Assembly (NCBI GenBank): GCA_964353745.1
Contig: CAYGWD010000019.1
Coordinates: 1 to 20,655, forward strand
Direction of reading: 5' to 3'
Source of the DNA: CS1-C013 sp964353745
Lineage (GTDB): Archaea > Aenigmatarchaeota > Aenigmatarchaeia > Aenigmatarchaeales > Aenigmatarchaeaceae
DNA length: 20,655 nucleotides
Translations under genes and position numbers: made by a program
The notes under the pieces: model-generated
The model's database searches: none
What the model saw: the letters and a program-made list of their open reading frames with translations, nothing else
What the model was told of the DNA's origin: nothing
Shown here: positions 1-6,422 of the stretch, piece by piece
Layout of the letters: the number at the start of each line of letters is the position of its first letter
Position numbering within the stretch: the first letter of the stretch is position 1

Positions 1-545
1 TAGAACCCTCTATAGGTCTTAAGAAAATCTTGGAAAGAAAGAAAATGGCAATAGAAAGTCTGAGAGAAAAGTCAGCAGTGATGCTAGAGCAATTAAAACC
101 GTTAAAGGGCTTTGAAACAGAAGATTTTGGCATATGGTCCTCCAGCGGCAAGCTAGCATGCATGGAAAAAGCCGCAGAAATGCTTTTCAGGGCCAAGAAG
201 TTCGGTCTTACGACAACATCCAGATTCTCCCGTTATCCGCCTCTTGATAACGCGTTTGCGTCAGTCCTTAAAAGAGGTATCAAGATAAAAATGCTCGGTA
301 CGTCAGAATTGGACGGGACTAGAAGAGCCAGAGCGACATGGTACGCAAGGCATGGAGCTGAGATAAGAATACTGCCGATGAATGTAAATCCTATAATAGG
401 CATAGTTGACGACAAGGAAGTCTCTATCAGGTTGGACAACTCGGATACTCCCGACATGATATGGAGCAACAACCCCACCCTGATAAATATCTTTAGAACT
501 TACTTTGATGATGTTTGGGATAAGGCAGAGAAGTTCAAGGTTTGA
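1..545 (+). CDS. TrmB-family transcriptional regulator, C-terminal part (5' end outside window)
   Basis: The reading frame is open from base 3 to the TGA at 543-545, giving 180 visible residues. It has no start in the window, because codons before the first internal TTG/ATG continue the protein (EPSIGLKKILERKK). The first part is a charged helix like the coiled-coil linker of TrmB proteins. The rest, from about FGIWSS to DDVWDKAEKF, resembles the PLD-like effector domain of that family. The N-terminal winged helix would lie left of the window. TrmB-family proteins control sugar-uptake and central-metabolism genes by binding DNA and a sugar ligand. The ligand cannot be predicted here. The 3' end overlaps the convergent Nudix gene by 11 bp. 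Family assignment is from remembered sequence pattern, not a search. Confidence 0.75.
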   Translation, partial: EPSIGLKKILERKKMAIESLREKSAVMLEQLKPLKGFETEDFGIWSSSGKLACMEKAAEMLFRAKKFGLTTTSRFSRYPPLDNAFASVLKRGIKIKMLGTSELDGTRRARATWYARHGAEIRILPMNVNPIIGIVDDKEVSIRLDNSDTPDMIWSNNPTLINIFRTYFDDVWDKAEKFKV

Positions 546-1080
546 TTATTTTTTCTATTTTATTTATTGTTTCAAAAAAATATTTCTTGTCTGCAACAAA
601 CATTTCAGGTTTATCTTTCAAAAGGTTTTTCAACTCATCTATATCAAAAAGTTTTACTTCAGAAATTTCATTCTTATCTATATCCAAATTTTTCAGATTG
701 GCATCTAGTCTCAGAAGGAAAACCCCTAGAATTTCCCTGCTTATAAGACTCTTTGACTTGACCAATGATATCTGTCTTCTCTTTTCCAAAAATAATAGAT
801 CTTCTTTTTTAACAGAAAGTTCTAGTTCCTCTTTCAGTTCCCTTACGAGGGTTTCCTCAAAAGTTTCTCCGTTTTTTACATGACCACCACAAGATACATC
901 AAAGCAATCAGGAAAAAATTCCTTTTTCAAAGCCCTTTTTTGCAATAGTATTTTATTGCCCTTCAGAATCCAAACGTGAGCTCCCTTGTGCCAGTCTCCA
1001 TCCTTATGAACTCTATTCTTCTCTTTTTTGATTCCTAGCTCGTTTCCATTCTCGTCCATAAGATCGACAAACTCTTCCAT
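535..1080 (-). CDS. Nudix hydrolase, IPP-isomerase/YfcD-like branch
   Basis: This is a 181-aa Nudix protein. The Nudix box runs from G66 through E72 to R80-E81 and E84-E85, matching Gx5Ex7REUxEE. The usual Gly after EE is replaced by Glu (ELEL). The N-terminal pattern EFVDLMDENG...WHKGAHVWI resembles the YfcD/isopentenyl-diphosphate-isomerase-like branch. Nudix enzymes cleave nucleoside-diphosphate-linked compounds using divalent metal held by the box glutamates. The substrate cannot be read from sequence, and true isomerase activity is only one option. The gene converges on the TrmB-like gene (11-bp overlap) and diverges from the second Nudix gene across 45 bp that must hold both promoters. 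An AT-rich TATA-like stretch at about 1104-1111 sits 24-31 nt upstream of its ATG. Confidence 0.9.
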   Translation of the reverse strand: MEEFVDLMDENGNELGIKKEKNRVHKDGDWHKGAHVWILKGNKILLQKRALKKEFFPDCFDVSCGGHVKNGETFEETLVRELKEELELSVKKEDLLFLEKRRQISLVKSKSLISREILGVFLLRLDANLKNLDIDKNEISEVKLFDIDELKNLLKDKPEMFVADKKYFFETINKIEKIIKP

Positions 1081-1125
1081 ATTTTATTATGATAGGTTTA
1101 AGAATTAAAAACTTGAATAAGTCTT

Positions 1126-1542
1126 ATGCCTGGCCAAATCGTCATATTAATGGCTACTGCCTTGATTGAGAAAAATAGTAAGTATCTGGTTCTAAAGAGG
1201 AGCGAGAAGAACATCACCAACAAGGGCAAGTGGCAGTTCCCTGAGGGCAAGATAAGACCTGGTGAGAATGTGTTAAAGGCCTTGAAAAGGGAGGTTGAGG
1301 AAGAGACGAACCTCGTAGTGGTTGACGCTAAGTTGTTTGGCATACATTCTTCCATATTGAAAGGGGCTAGGGGCGCTTTTCGCTTGTTCAGGACTGTATT
1401 CAGGTGCAAGGTCCTTGGCAAGATGAAGCTCTCCGAGGACCATGACGAATATGCATGGGTTGACAGGAAAGGTCTGGATAAACTGGATTTCATTGAAGGT
1501 TTTAATCCTAATGATATAATTCCTGTTAGGAAAAGAAGTTAA
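1126..1542 (+). CDS. Nudix hydrolase, MutT-like
   Basis: This is a 138-aa Nudix domain protein, about the length of a minimal single-domain family member. The Nudix box is clear: G41, E47, R55-E56 and E59-E60 in GKIRPGE...REVEEETNL, with Asn in place of the usual Gly. The preceding WQFPEGK is typical of MutT/ADP-ribose-pyrophosphatase-like enzymes that hydrolyse NTPs, damaged nucleotides or dinucleotide polyphosphates. The exact substrate is unknown. The 45-bp gap to the divergent Nudix gene has a TATA-like GTTTAAGAA at about 1096-1104, roughly 22-30 nt before the ATG, so a leaderless mRNA is plausible. A degenerate copy of this gene's start lies at about 3498-3592. The stop codon falls inside the left arm of the palindrome at 1536-1557. 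Confidence 0.9.
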   Translation: MPGQIVILMATALIEKNSKYLVLKRSEKNITNKGKWQFPEGKIRPGENVLKALKREVEEETNLVVVDAKLFGIHSSILKGARGAFRLFRTVFRCKVLGKMKLSEDHDEYAWVDRKGLDKLDFIEGFNPNDIIPVRKRS

Positions 1543-1557
1543 CCAAAAGGTTAACTT
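1536..1557. promoter_or_regulatory. Palindrome abutting TATA box, candidate operator
   Basis: A perfect inverted repeat has 9-bp arms at 1536-1544 and 1549-1557 (core AGTTAACC / GGTTAACT) around an AAAA spacer. It contains the stop codon of the upstream Nudix gene and runs directly into the TATA-like TTTTTAAAT (about 1556-1564), which is 22-30 nt before the ATG at 1586. The position over the BRE/TATA region suggests an operator, most simply for autorepression by the AbiEi-like protein encoded just downstream. The following T-run also allows a role as the Nudix terminator. Confidence 0.55.
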
Positions 1558-1585
1558 TTTAAATAGTCTTATAGCATTATTTTTT

Positions 1586-2185
1586 ATGGAAACTTCAACA
1601 GAAAAAGTCATAAGGCTGTTATTAACGTATCCTAAAAGAAAATGGAAGCAGAAAGAGCTAGCCGAAAATGCAAACTGCTCAAAGGCTTTTCTAAGCAAAC
1701 TAACCAAGAGGTTGATAGACAAAGGAATACTGGCAAGACCTTATAAAAATCAGATAATTTTATTAAGTTTTACAAACGCTTTGAACTCCTGGCAAACAAT
1801 AAGAAAACTGCCAAAACCGACTTATGTAAAAACTGCTCTAAAACAAGAACAAATAATCAAAAAATTGAAAAATACTAATTGCTGCATTACTCTCTTTTAT
1901 TCAGCATGGTTGCGGACAAAGTTTATGAAAACCAACACAGTGGAGGTTTATGTCCTAAAAAATGAGATTAAAAAATTCATAAGGCAATTTGGCAAAGAAT
2001 CAAAAGAGCCCACGAATTTCATAATTTTCGAGGCAGATAAAGATGTTTTCCTAGGCTCGGAGGAAATGAATAATTTAAAGCTGGTCTCGCCAGTTCAGAA
2101 TTATGTTGACCTGATGATTTATGGCGGCTCAGGAGCCAGAACTGCGTTAAAGCTTTCAGAAAAGTACAATCTGTTAGGTGTTTAA
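1586..2185 (+). CDS. AbiEi-like winged-helix regulator/antitoxin
   Basis: This 199-aa protein has an N-terminal winged helix-turn-helix (about residues 19-60; KELAENANCSKAFLSKLTKR is the HTH core). Its C-terminal motif LVSPVQNYVDL (166-176), followed by a Gly-rich GGSGARTAL, resembles the C-terminal domain of AbiEi-family antitoxins. AbiEi proteins pair with AbiEii nucleotidyltransferase toxins and repress their own operon by binding inverted repeats. Here a nucleotidyltransferase-fold gene follows with a one-base gap, and a perfect palindrome lies just upstream of the TATA box. This supports the pairing. The ATG sits about 26 nt from the centre of the TATA-like box, fitting leaderless expression. 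Assignment rests on motif and context. A plain transcriptional regulator is the alternative. Confidence 0.65.
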   Translation: METSTEKVIRLLLTYPKRKWKQKELAENANCSKAFLSKLTKRLIDKGILARPYKNQIILLSFTNALNSWQTIRKLPKPTYVKTALKQEQIIKKLKNTNCCITLFYSAWLRTKFMKTNTVEVYVLKNEIKKFIRQFGKESKEPTNFIIFEADKDVFLGSEEMNNLKLVSPVQNYVDLMIYGGSGARTALKLSEKYNLLGV

Positions 2186-2186
2186 A

Positions 2187-2795
2187 ATGGACATCTATGA
2201 AAAATCCTTGGAAATATTGAAGAAATTAGAAGAAAGTGGAATAGAATTTTACTTAGTAGGCGGATGGGCGATCTGGTGCTATAACCCTTACATGAAATCT
2301 AAGGATATAGACTTGATAGTAAAGGAAAAGGATTTTTGGAGGTTAAGAGACTTTCTTTTAGATCTAGGCTTTAGAGAAACAGCAAAAGTTCTAGAGAAAA
2401 AAGGCTTCTCCATGCTATGGGGAGACGACAAAATTGAGATTAACGTCTATGACAAGAGAATAGGAAAATATGGCATTGAATATCTTTTAGAACAGCCTGA
2501 AAAAAAGAAAATAAACAACAAGTTAGTGTCAGTCATATCTGTTACTAATCTATTTATTTTGAAATCTTATACAGCAATGGAAAGGCTGGGAACAGCAAAA
2601 GGCGAAAAGGACCTGTCAGACTTGCTGGCATTATTAGATATTAGTTATAAAGATATAGAATGGAACAGAGTAGAAGCAAAGTACATATTGGAGCTGCTGC
2701 TGAAAGACTACAAGCAGACAACAAGGATATATCCTTTGAGCTTGGAGAAATATAAGAATATAAAGAATTATTTGAAAAAATTGAAAAAGATATAG
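2187..2795 (+). CDS. AbiEii-like nucleotidyltransferase (putative toxin)
   Basis: This 202-aa protein has a DNA-polymerase-beta-type nucleotidyltransferase signature: GG at residues 25-26 (YLVGGWAIW) and the DxD pair D40/D42 in SKDIDLIV. A later acidic strand (KIEINVYD) may supply the third metal ligand. These are hallmarks of the AbiEii/MenT-like and related minimal nucleotidyltransferase families, some of which are toxins that modify tRNA or proteins. The start is taken as ATG 2187, because AGGTG at 2176-2180 is well placed as a ribosome binding site. A GTG at 2178 is in frame and would add three residues. It directly follows the AbiEi-like gene and should be co-transcribed. Whether it is toxic, or a housekeeping or antibiotic-modifying enzyme, is not settled by sequence. 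Confidence 0.7.
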   Translation: MDIYEKSLEILKKLEESGIEFYLVGGWAIWCYNPYMKSKDIDLIVKEKDFWRLRDFLLDLGFRETAKVLEKKGFSMLWGDDKIEINVYDKRIGKYGIEYLLEQPEKKKINNKLVSVISVTNLFILKSYTAMERLGTAKGEKDLSDLLALLDISYKDIEWNRVEAKYILELLLKDYKQTTRIYPLSLEKYKNIKNYLKKLKKI

Positions 2796-2824
2796 TTTTC
2801 TTAATGTTTAGCTATTGCTAGATA

Positions 2825-3442
2825 TCATTTCTCATTAGATTTTTTAATTTCTTCGCTTTGAGCTAATACTTTTTTTCTAACTTCTTCTACATCTACATTC
2901 TCATGCAGAACATTTCTACTAAAAATAGCAGCCTTAACAAGTGGAGGTTCATTTGAAATTTCTGGCCTTTTTTCTAAGAATTTTTCATATTTAGTTAATC
3001 TACCAGACATGATATCGCTCATACAATAAGATTCTCTACCTGGTATAGGTCTAACGCTAGACTTGCCTCCTGTAAATTTCATAATATAATTGGATAAAGC
3101 CTTTTCAGCAGTTTTTCCAGAAGCATCTTTTCCAATCACAAATTCTTCTCCTCTTTTCTCAATATTAGCTACTGGTTTTACATATCCTAAAGTTTTAACA
3201 CTTCTTACTTTTTTTTCTAATCCTTTATATTTTTCTTCTTTCCTTTCTGTTTCTCTTAAAATTTGATACGCACCTAAAGCCATTCCTCCAGTAAATATCA
3301 ACTTTAGAGTGTTATCCAGTATTTGCGCGCTTAGGGGGTTAAGCGGAAATACAGCTCTAGCAATCGAGTCTCCAATTAATTCAGAACCCAAGTAACCTAT
3401 TCCAGCTGAAATAGCACTCCCTATAATAGCCTTCTTGCCCAT
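2825..3442 (-). CDS. Hypothetical membrane-anchored protein
   Basis: This 205-aa protein is not recognised. Two glycine-rich hydrophobic stretches, about residues 4-26 and 44-62, could form a hairpin of membrane helices. They are followed by a charged region (ETERKEEKYKGLEKK) and a soluble C-terminal domain of about 130 residues with no motif known to me. The positively charged start (MGKK) without a cleavage site suggests a membrane protein rather than a secreted one. The minus-strand sequence TTTTTATATTT at about 3461-3472, 20-30 nt upstream of the ATG, is a reasonable archaeal promoter. The next leftward gene, encoding a TPR protein, lies upstream across a 146-bp gap that carries the Nudix relic. 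Nothing links the two functionally. Confidence 0.7.
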   Translation of the reverse strand: MGKKAIIGSAISAGIGYLGSELIGDSIARAVFPLNPLSAQILDNTLKLIFTGGMALGAYQILRETERKEEKYKGLEKKVRSVKTLGYVKPVANIEKRGEEFVIGKDASGKTAEKALSNYIMKFTGGKSSVRPIPGRESYCMSDIMSGRLTKYEKFLEKRPEISNEPPLVKAAIFSRNVLHENVDVEEVRKKVLAQSEEIKKSNEK

Positions 3443-3497
3443 AACTATAATTCAGACTAAAAATATAAAAAGTTTTGTGAATGTTTAAACTACAGCT

Positions 3498-3592
3498 AGA
3501 TAAGTCTCATGCTTGTATCACTCTATGGTTACTGCCTGATTGAGAAGAATGGAAGATTTCCAATCGCAGATATTTCCCCCTCTCCAACCTAA
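3498..3592 (+). pseudogene. Relic of a Nudix hydrolase gene start
   Basis: The region from ATAAGTCT (3500) through about 3556 closely resembles 1117-1180, the promoter edge and first codons of the Nudix gene at 1126-1542. Shared blocks include ATAAGTCT, ATGC, ATGG(T/C)TACTGCC and TGATTGAGAA. A 27-codon frame from ATG 3509 reads ...CLIEKNGRF..., matching ALIEKNSKY in the intact protein, then degenerates and stops at 3590-3592, inside the 3' end of the convergent TPR gene. The remaining four-fifths of a Nudix domain, including the Nudix box, is missing. It looks like a truncated duplicate. The match is short, so chance cannot be fully excluded. Confidence 0.5.
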
Positions 3593-4332
3593 ACTGCAGG
3601 AGGTTGTTGTTTTTTCAAAACATCTAAGAAAATTTTAGCTTTTTCGTTAGAAGGATTTATTTCTAAAGCCTTTTCACAATATTTAATTGCATCAGCAGTG
3701 TTATTTGTAGCTTTGTATTCATTTAAAGACAAATTAAGAAAGAAATTATCTTTTGAGGGGAACCAAGAGAATTTTTGTAAGAATTCACTATCTAGATCTG
3801 GAGATATCTTCAAGACCTCTAAAAATTCCTTTTTTGCATCTTCGGGTCTTTTGTTTACATCAAATATACAGCCCTTACCAAAATGAATAAGTTCTGGACT
3901 TTGCAAAAATTCTTCTGGAATATTTTCCACTCTTGTTTTTAAAAAGTTTTTTGCCGCTTCGTCATAATCTCCTAATGAATAGTCTAAAAAAGCCAGCTCT
4001 GCGATAACCTTTTTTCTTAAATCAAATCCTCTCTTTTTGGCGGCCATTATAACTTTTTCATCATCCAGAGGTATTCTCTCGAAATCCTTTCTAGCATTTT
4101 CATAATCTTCGACATAAGTAAAAAGTTTACCTCTCCCGTAGTATAAAAGAGGTTGTTCCGGATACCTTCTTATCTCTTCGCTAATTCTGTTTATCCCTAA
4201 TGATGCTATTCCTTTCCTATCATTTTTATCTTTGCATGCTTCGGCTCGTCTTAAGTATCCCACGGCCGATATAATAGTTGAATCTACCTCTTTCTCAACT
4301 TCCCTATCCTTTAGCCACTTTTTTAAACCCAT
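3589..4332 (-). CDS. TPR-repeat protein
   Basis: This 247-aa soluble protein is built largely of tetratricopeptide-like helix pairs. Recognisable units lie at about residues 59-90 (PLLYYGRGKLFTYVEDYENA), 107-138 (LDYSLGDYDEAAKNF), 147-181 (PEDAKKEFLEVLKISPD) and 196-234 (DAIKYCEKALEINPSN). The alternating Tyr/Gly/Ala and terminal Pro pattern is typical. TPR proteins act as scaffolds for protein-protein contacts, and no partner can be named. There is no signal peptide, so it is probably cytoplasmic. The AT-rich minus-strand stretch GATTTAAATAAATTA at about 4358-4372 lies about 26-40 nt upstream of the ATG and may be the promoter. The gene runs opposite to the lipid operon that begins to its right. 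Confidence 0.85.
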   Translation of the reverse strand: MGLKKWLKDREVEKEVDSTIISAVGYLRRAEACKDKNDRKGIASLGINRISEEIRRYPEQPLLYYGRGKLFTYVEDYENARKDFERIPLDDEKVIMAAKKRGFDLRKKVIAELAFLDYSLGDYDEAAKNFLKTRVENIPEEFLQSPELIHFGKGCIFDVNKRPEDAKKEFLEVLKISPDLDSEFLQKFSWFPSKDNFFLNLSLNEYKATNNTADAIKYCEKALEINPSNEKAKIFLDVLKKQQPPAV

Positions 4333-4439
4333 GCTTTCACTAAAGTTTAATTGGTGAATAATTTATTTAAATCATTTGGTTTTTAGTAATTGAAATTTAG
4401 CTACTGCTAATATATATTCTCCTTAGGATTTTAGATATA

Positions 4440-4459
4440 GCTATAAATATTTATATAGC
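4440..4459. promoter_or_regulatory. Promoter with inverted repeat over the TATA box
   Basis: GCTATA (4440-4445) and TATAGC (4454-4459) form an interrupted inverted repeat. A 14-bp perfect palindrome, TATAAATATTTATA (4442-4455), lies within the same stretch. The centre is about 28 nt upstream of the ATG at 4477, the expected TATA distance for a leaderless archaeal mRNA. A repressor bound here would block TBP. The small winged-helix protein encoded immediately downstream is the obvious candidate. AT-rich palindromes also arise by chance in this genome. Confidence 0.5.
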
Positions 4460-4476
4460 GAATTTTATATATTAAT

Positions 4477-4737
4477 ATGGAAAAAACTAGAGACGAAATA
4501 ATGAATATTGTAGAAAAAGAATGGCCAGTAAGCGTCACTGAAATAGCAGAACACTTAGGAATTTTTAAAAGGGGTATGAACGAGAAAAAGAGAAAGGCCG
4601 CTATCGGAAGAATCGGTTATCATGTTAAAAAATTGAAAGAACAAGAAAAAATTAGAACAAAAATAATTGGTCAAACAGTTATCATTTGGCCAGTTGATAT
4701 AGAAAAATTGAGAGTTTTGCATGAGATGATGAAATGA
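4477..4737 (+). CDS. Small winged-helix DNA-binding regulator
   Basis: This 86-aa protein looks like one winged helix-turn-helix domain. Residues 16-50 (VSVTEIAEHLGIFKRG...RIGYHVKKLKEQ) give the HTH and recognition helix. The segment KIRTKIIGQTVIIWPV (58-73) looks like the beta wing. It is the first gene of a four-gene operon, and its TGA overlaps the ATG of the flavoprotein gene (ATGA at 4734-4737), so translation is probably coupled. The likely job is local control of the operon, perhaps by binding the inverted repeat over its own promoter. No ligand-binding or metal-binding part is visible. Repressor versus activator cannot be told. Confidence 0.8.
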   Translation: MEKTRDEIMNIVEKEWPVSVTEIAEHLGIFKRGMNEKKRKAAIGRIGYHVKKLKEQEKIRTKIIGQTVIIWPVDIEKLRVLHEMMK

Positions 4738-5759
4738 AAATAGCAATTGTTGGAGCTGGAGTTGCAGGCTGTATATGCGCAGAAGAATTGTATAAACTAG
4801 GTTATAATGTAGAAGTTTTTGAAATGATACCTAAAAACGGGTTTACAAGGCCTTATCAAGTTGAAGGTGGTGTTCATTTTTTCAACAATGTACCAGATTT
4901 AATACACAGCTGGAAAATGAAATCGCTAGAAATTAATTCTAAAAACATAAAAGTAGATTTAAATGGTAATATTGGATTTTTTTATGAAATAGGTGGAGAT
5001 AAAGGCATAGACGCACAATTAAGAAGAAAAGTTGAAAAATTAGTTCCAATAAATTATGACGTTCTTATTAAAAATATTAAAGAATTGGATAATTTTGACA
5101 TTGTAATTGCTGCTGATGGCTACAGATCTACAGTAGCTTATAATGCTGGTATAAGATCAAATCACATAAAAATGGGATTTGGTATAGGATTTACTATTGA
5201 AGGAGATTTTAAGAATGAGTGGATGTCTATTAGATTTGATAATCATTATGCACCTCAAGGATATACATATATAATACCATTTAATGATAAGCAGGCATCT
5301 TTAGTATCAGCTTCTATAGAAAGAGTAATTCATGTTAAAACCCATAGAGACAGATTGGAAGAATTTGCTAAAAAACAAGGTTATGAAATTATAGATGAAT
5401 GGGTAGATCACGAAGCTTGGTATAAGTTCTCTTCTTATCATGAAAAAAAATTATATGTAATAGGTAATGCAGCATCCTTAACAGAACCTGCATTTGGTTT
5501 CGGATTAAAATGGGCTGTTAAGTCTGCTAAATTGTGTGCAAAAGCTATTCATGAAAAGAAAAATTATACAGAACTTGTAAAAAAAGAAATTTTATCAGAA
5601 TTTGAATTTTGGCAAAAAATCAGAAACTTTTTTGAAAGGGCAAGCGAAAAAGATTATGATGATTTTGTAAGTAGTTTCAAAAACCCTATAGTTAAATTAT
5701 TAGTTGAAAAAGGAAAATATGCTCCTATAATATTTAAATTTGCAAAATGGTTGAAGTAA
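4734..5759 (+). CDS. FAD-dependent geranylgeranyl-reductase-family oxidoreductase
   Basis: This 341-aa flavoprotein has an N-terminal Rossmann motif GAGVAG (residues 7-12) with the ribose-binding acid E30. It has a mid-protein AADGYRS (126-132), and the C-terminal FAD motif GNAASLTEPAFGFGLKWA (244-261). The layout matches the geranylgeranyl reductase family (archaeal ether-lipid GGR, plant/bacterial ChlP/BchP), which saturates isoprenoid double bonds. Two features are unusual: Asn245 replaces the near-invariant Asp of the GD motif, and the protein is shorter than typical family members of about 390-450 aa. It overlaps the regulator by 4 nt and abuts the V4R gene with no gap. With UbiA in the same operon, its substrate is probably a prenyl chain attached by UbiA. 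Other FAD monooxygenase-like functions remain possible. Confidence 0.8.
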   Translation: MKIAIVGAGVAGCICAEELYKLGYNVEVFEMIPKNGFTRPYQVEGGVHFFNNVPDLIHSWKMKSLEINSKNIKVDLNGNIGFFYEIGGDKGIDAQLRRKVEKLVPINYDVLIKNIKELDNFDIVIAADGYRSTVAYNAGIRSNHIKMGFGIGFTIEGDFKNEWMSIRFDNHYAPQGYTYIIPFNDKQASLVSASIERVIHVKTHRDRLEEFAKKQGYEIIDEWVDHEAWYKFSSYHEKKLYVIGNAASLTEPAFGFGLKWAVKSAKLCAKAIHEKKNYTELVKKEILSEFEFWQKIRNFFERASEKDYDDFVSSFKNPIVKLLVEKGKYAPIIFKFAKWLK

Positions 5760-6422
5760 ATGTTTGATTTATTTAAAAAATTATTAATGGCTAGACAACT
5801 CGAAATGGAAAGAGGAAGTATAAAGATGCTTACTAATAGAATGATAATGCTTCCTTCTCCTTTTTTTTCCTACTTGTTAAAAACTTCAAAAAATCCTATT
5901 GAGATGGGCAAATTAATTTATTATTCTTCTAAATTAACAACATACAATCATTTTACTTATTTACTTGAAAAACATTATGGCTTATCATTTCAAGGATTGG
6001 AAAAATGGCAGAAAGAAGTTGCAGAACTTGGTGGATGGGGAGAAATAGAAATAATAAATGTGAATTGGGAAAAAAAGGAAGCGATAATAACCGTAAAAAA
6101 TTCTCCTATACCAGAAATGATGGGATTAGTAAATTATGCTGTTGATCATGAAACAAGAGGTTTCACTGCAGGAGCCATTTCAATTATATTTAAAAAAGAT
6201 ATAGAGGTTTTAGAAACAAAGTGCACTTCAAAGGGAGATAATTTATGTGAATTTATAGTTCAACCTAAAGAAAAATTTTCTTTCAAGGACAAAATTGTGA
6301 AAAATCAGCTATATACAGATAAAGAACTGGAAAAAAATGGTTGGATGGATTTGTTTAGAAACAAAATGGAGGATGTTAAAGATAGTAAAGAAAAGAATAA
6401 AAAAGGTCTTAAACATGATTAA
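5760..6422 (+). CDS. V4R-domain protein
   Basis: This 220-aa protein starts on the base after the preceding stop codon. Residues about 90-168 resemble a V4R (4-vinyl-reductase) domain, ending in the characteristic Cys pattern ETKCTSKGDNLCEFIV with C155 and C163. The N-terminal half (NPIEMGKLIYYSSKLTTYNHFTYLLEKHYG) fits the alpha-helical lead of this family. V4R domains bind small hydrophobic molecules and occur in BchJ of bacteriochlorophyll synthesis and in ligand-sensing regulators. Here it is sandwiched between a reductase and a prenyltransferase, so it may carry or sense their hydrophobic intermediate. It has no membrane segment or signal peptide. The last residues are a Lys-rich tail overlapping the UbiA start by 8 nt. 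Confidence 0.75.
   Translation: MFDLFKKLLMARQLEMERGSIKMLTNRMIMLPSPFFSYLLKTSKNPIEMGKLIYYSSKLTTYNHFTYLLEKHYGLSFQGLEKWQKEVAELGGWGEIEIINVNWEKKEAIITVKNSPIPEMMGLVNYAVDHETRGFTAGAISIIFKKDIEVLETKCTSKGDNLCEFIVQPKEKFSFKDKIVKNQLYTDKELEKNGWMDLFRNKMEDVKDSKEKNKKGLKHD

Noticed and set aside
542..883. Plus-strand 113-codon frame
   Set aside because: It is antisense to the Nudix gene, which has a full Nudix box. The composition is typical of a shadow frame.
6337..6414. Upstream ATG for the UbiA gene adding 26 residues
   Set aside because: The extension lies wholly within the V4R gene in another frame and has no ribosome binding site. ATG 6415 has a well-spaced AGGT and starts at the expected first membrane helix.
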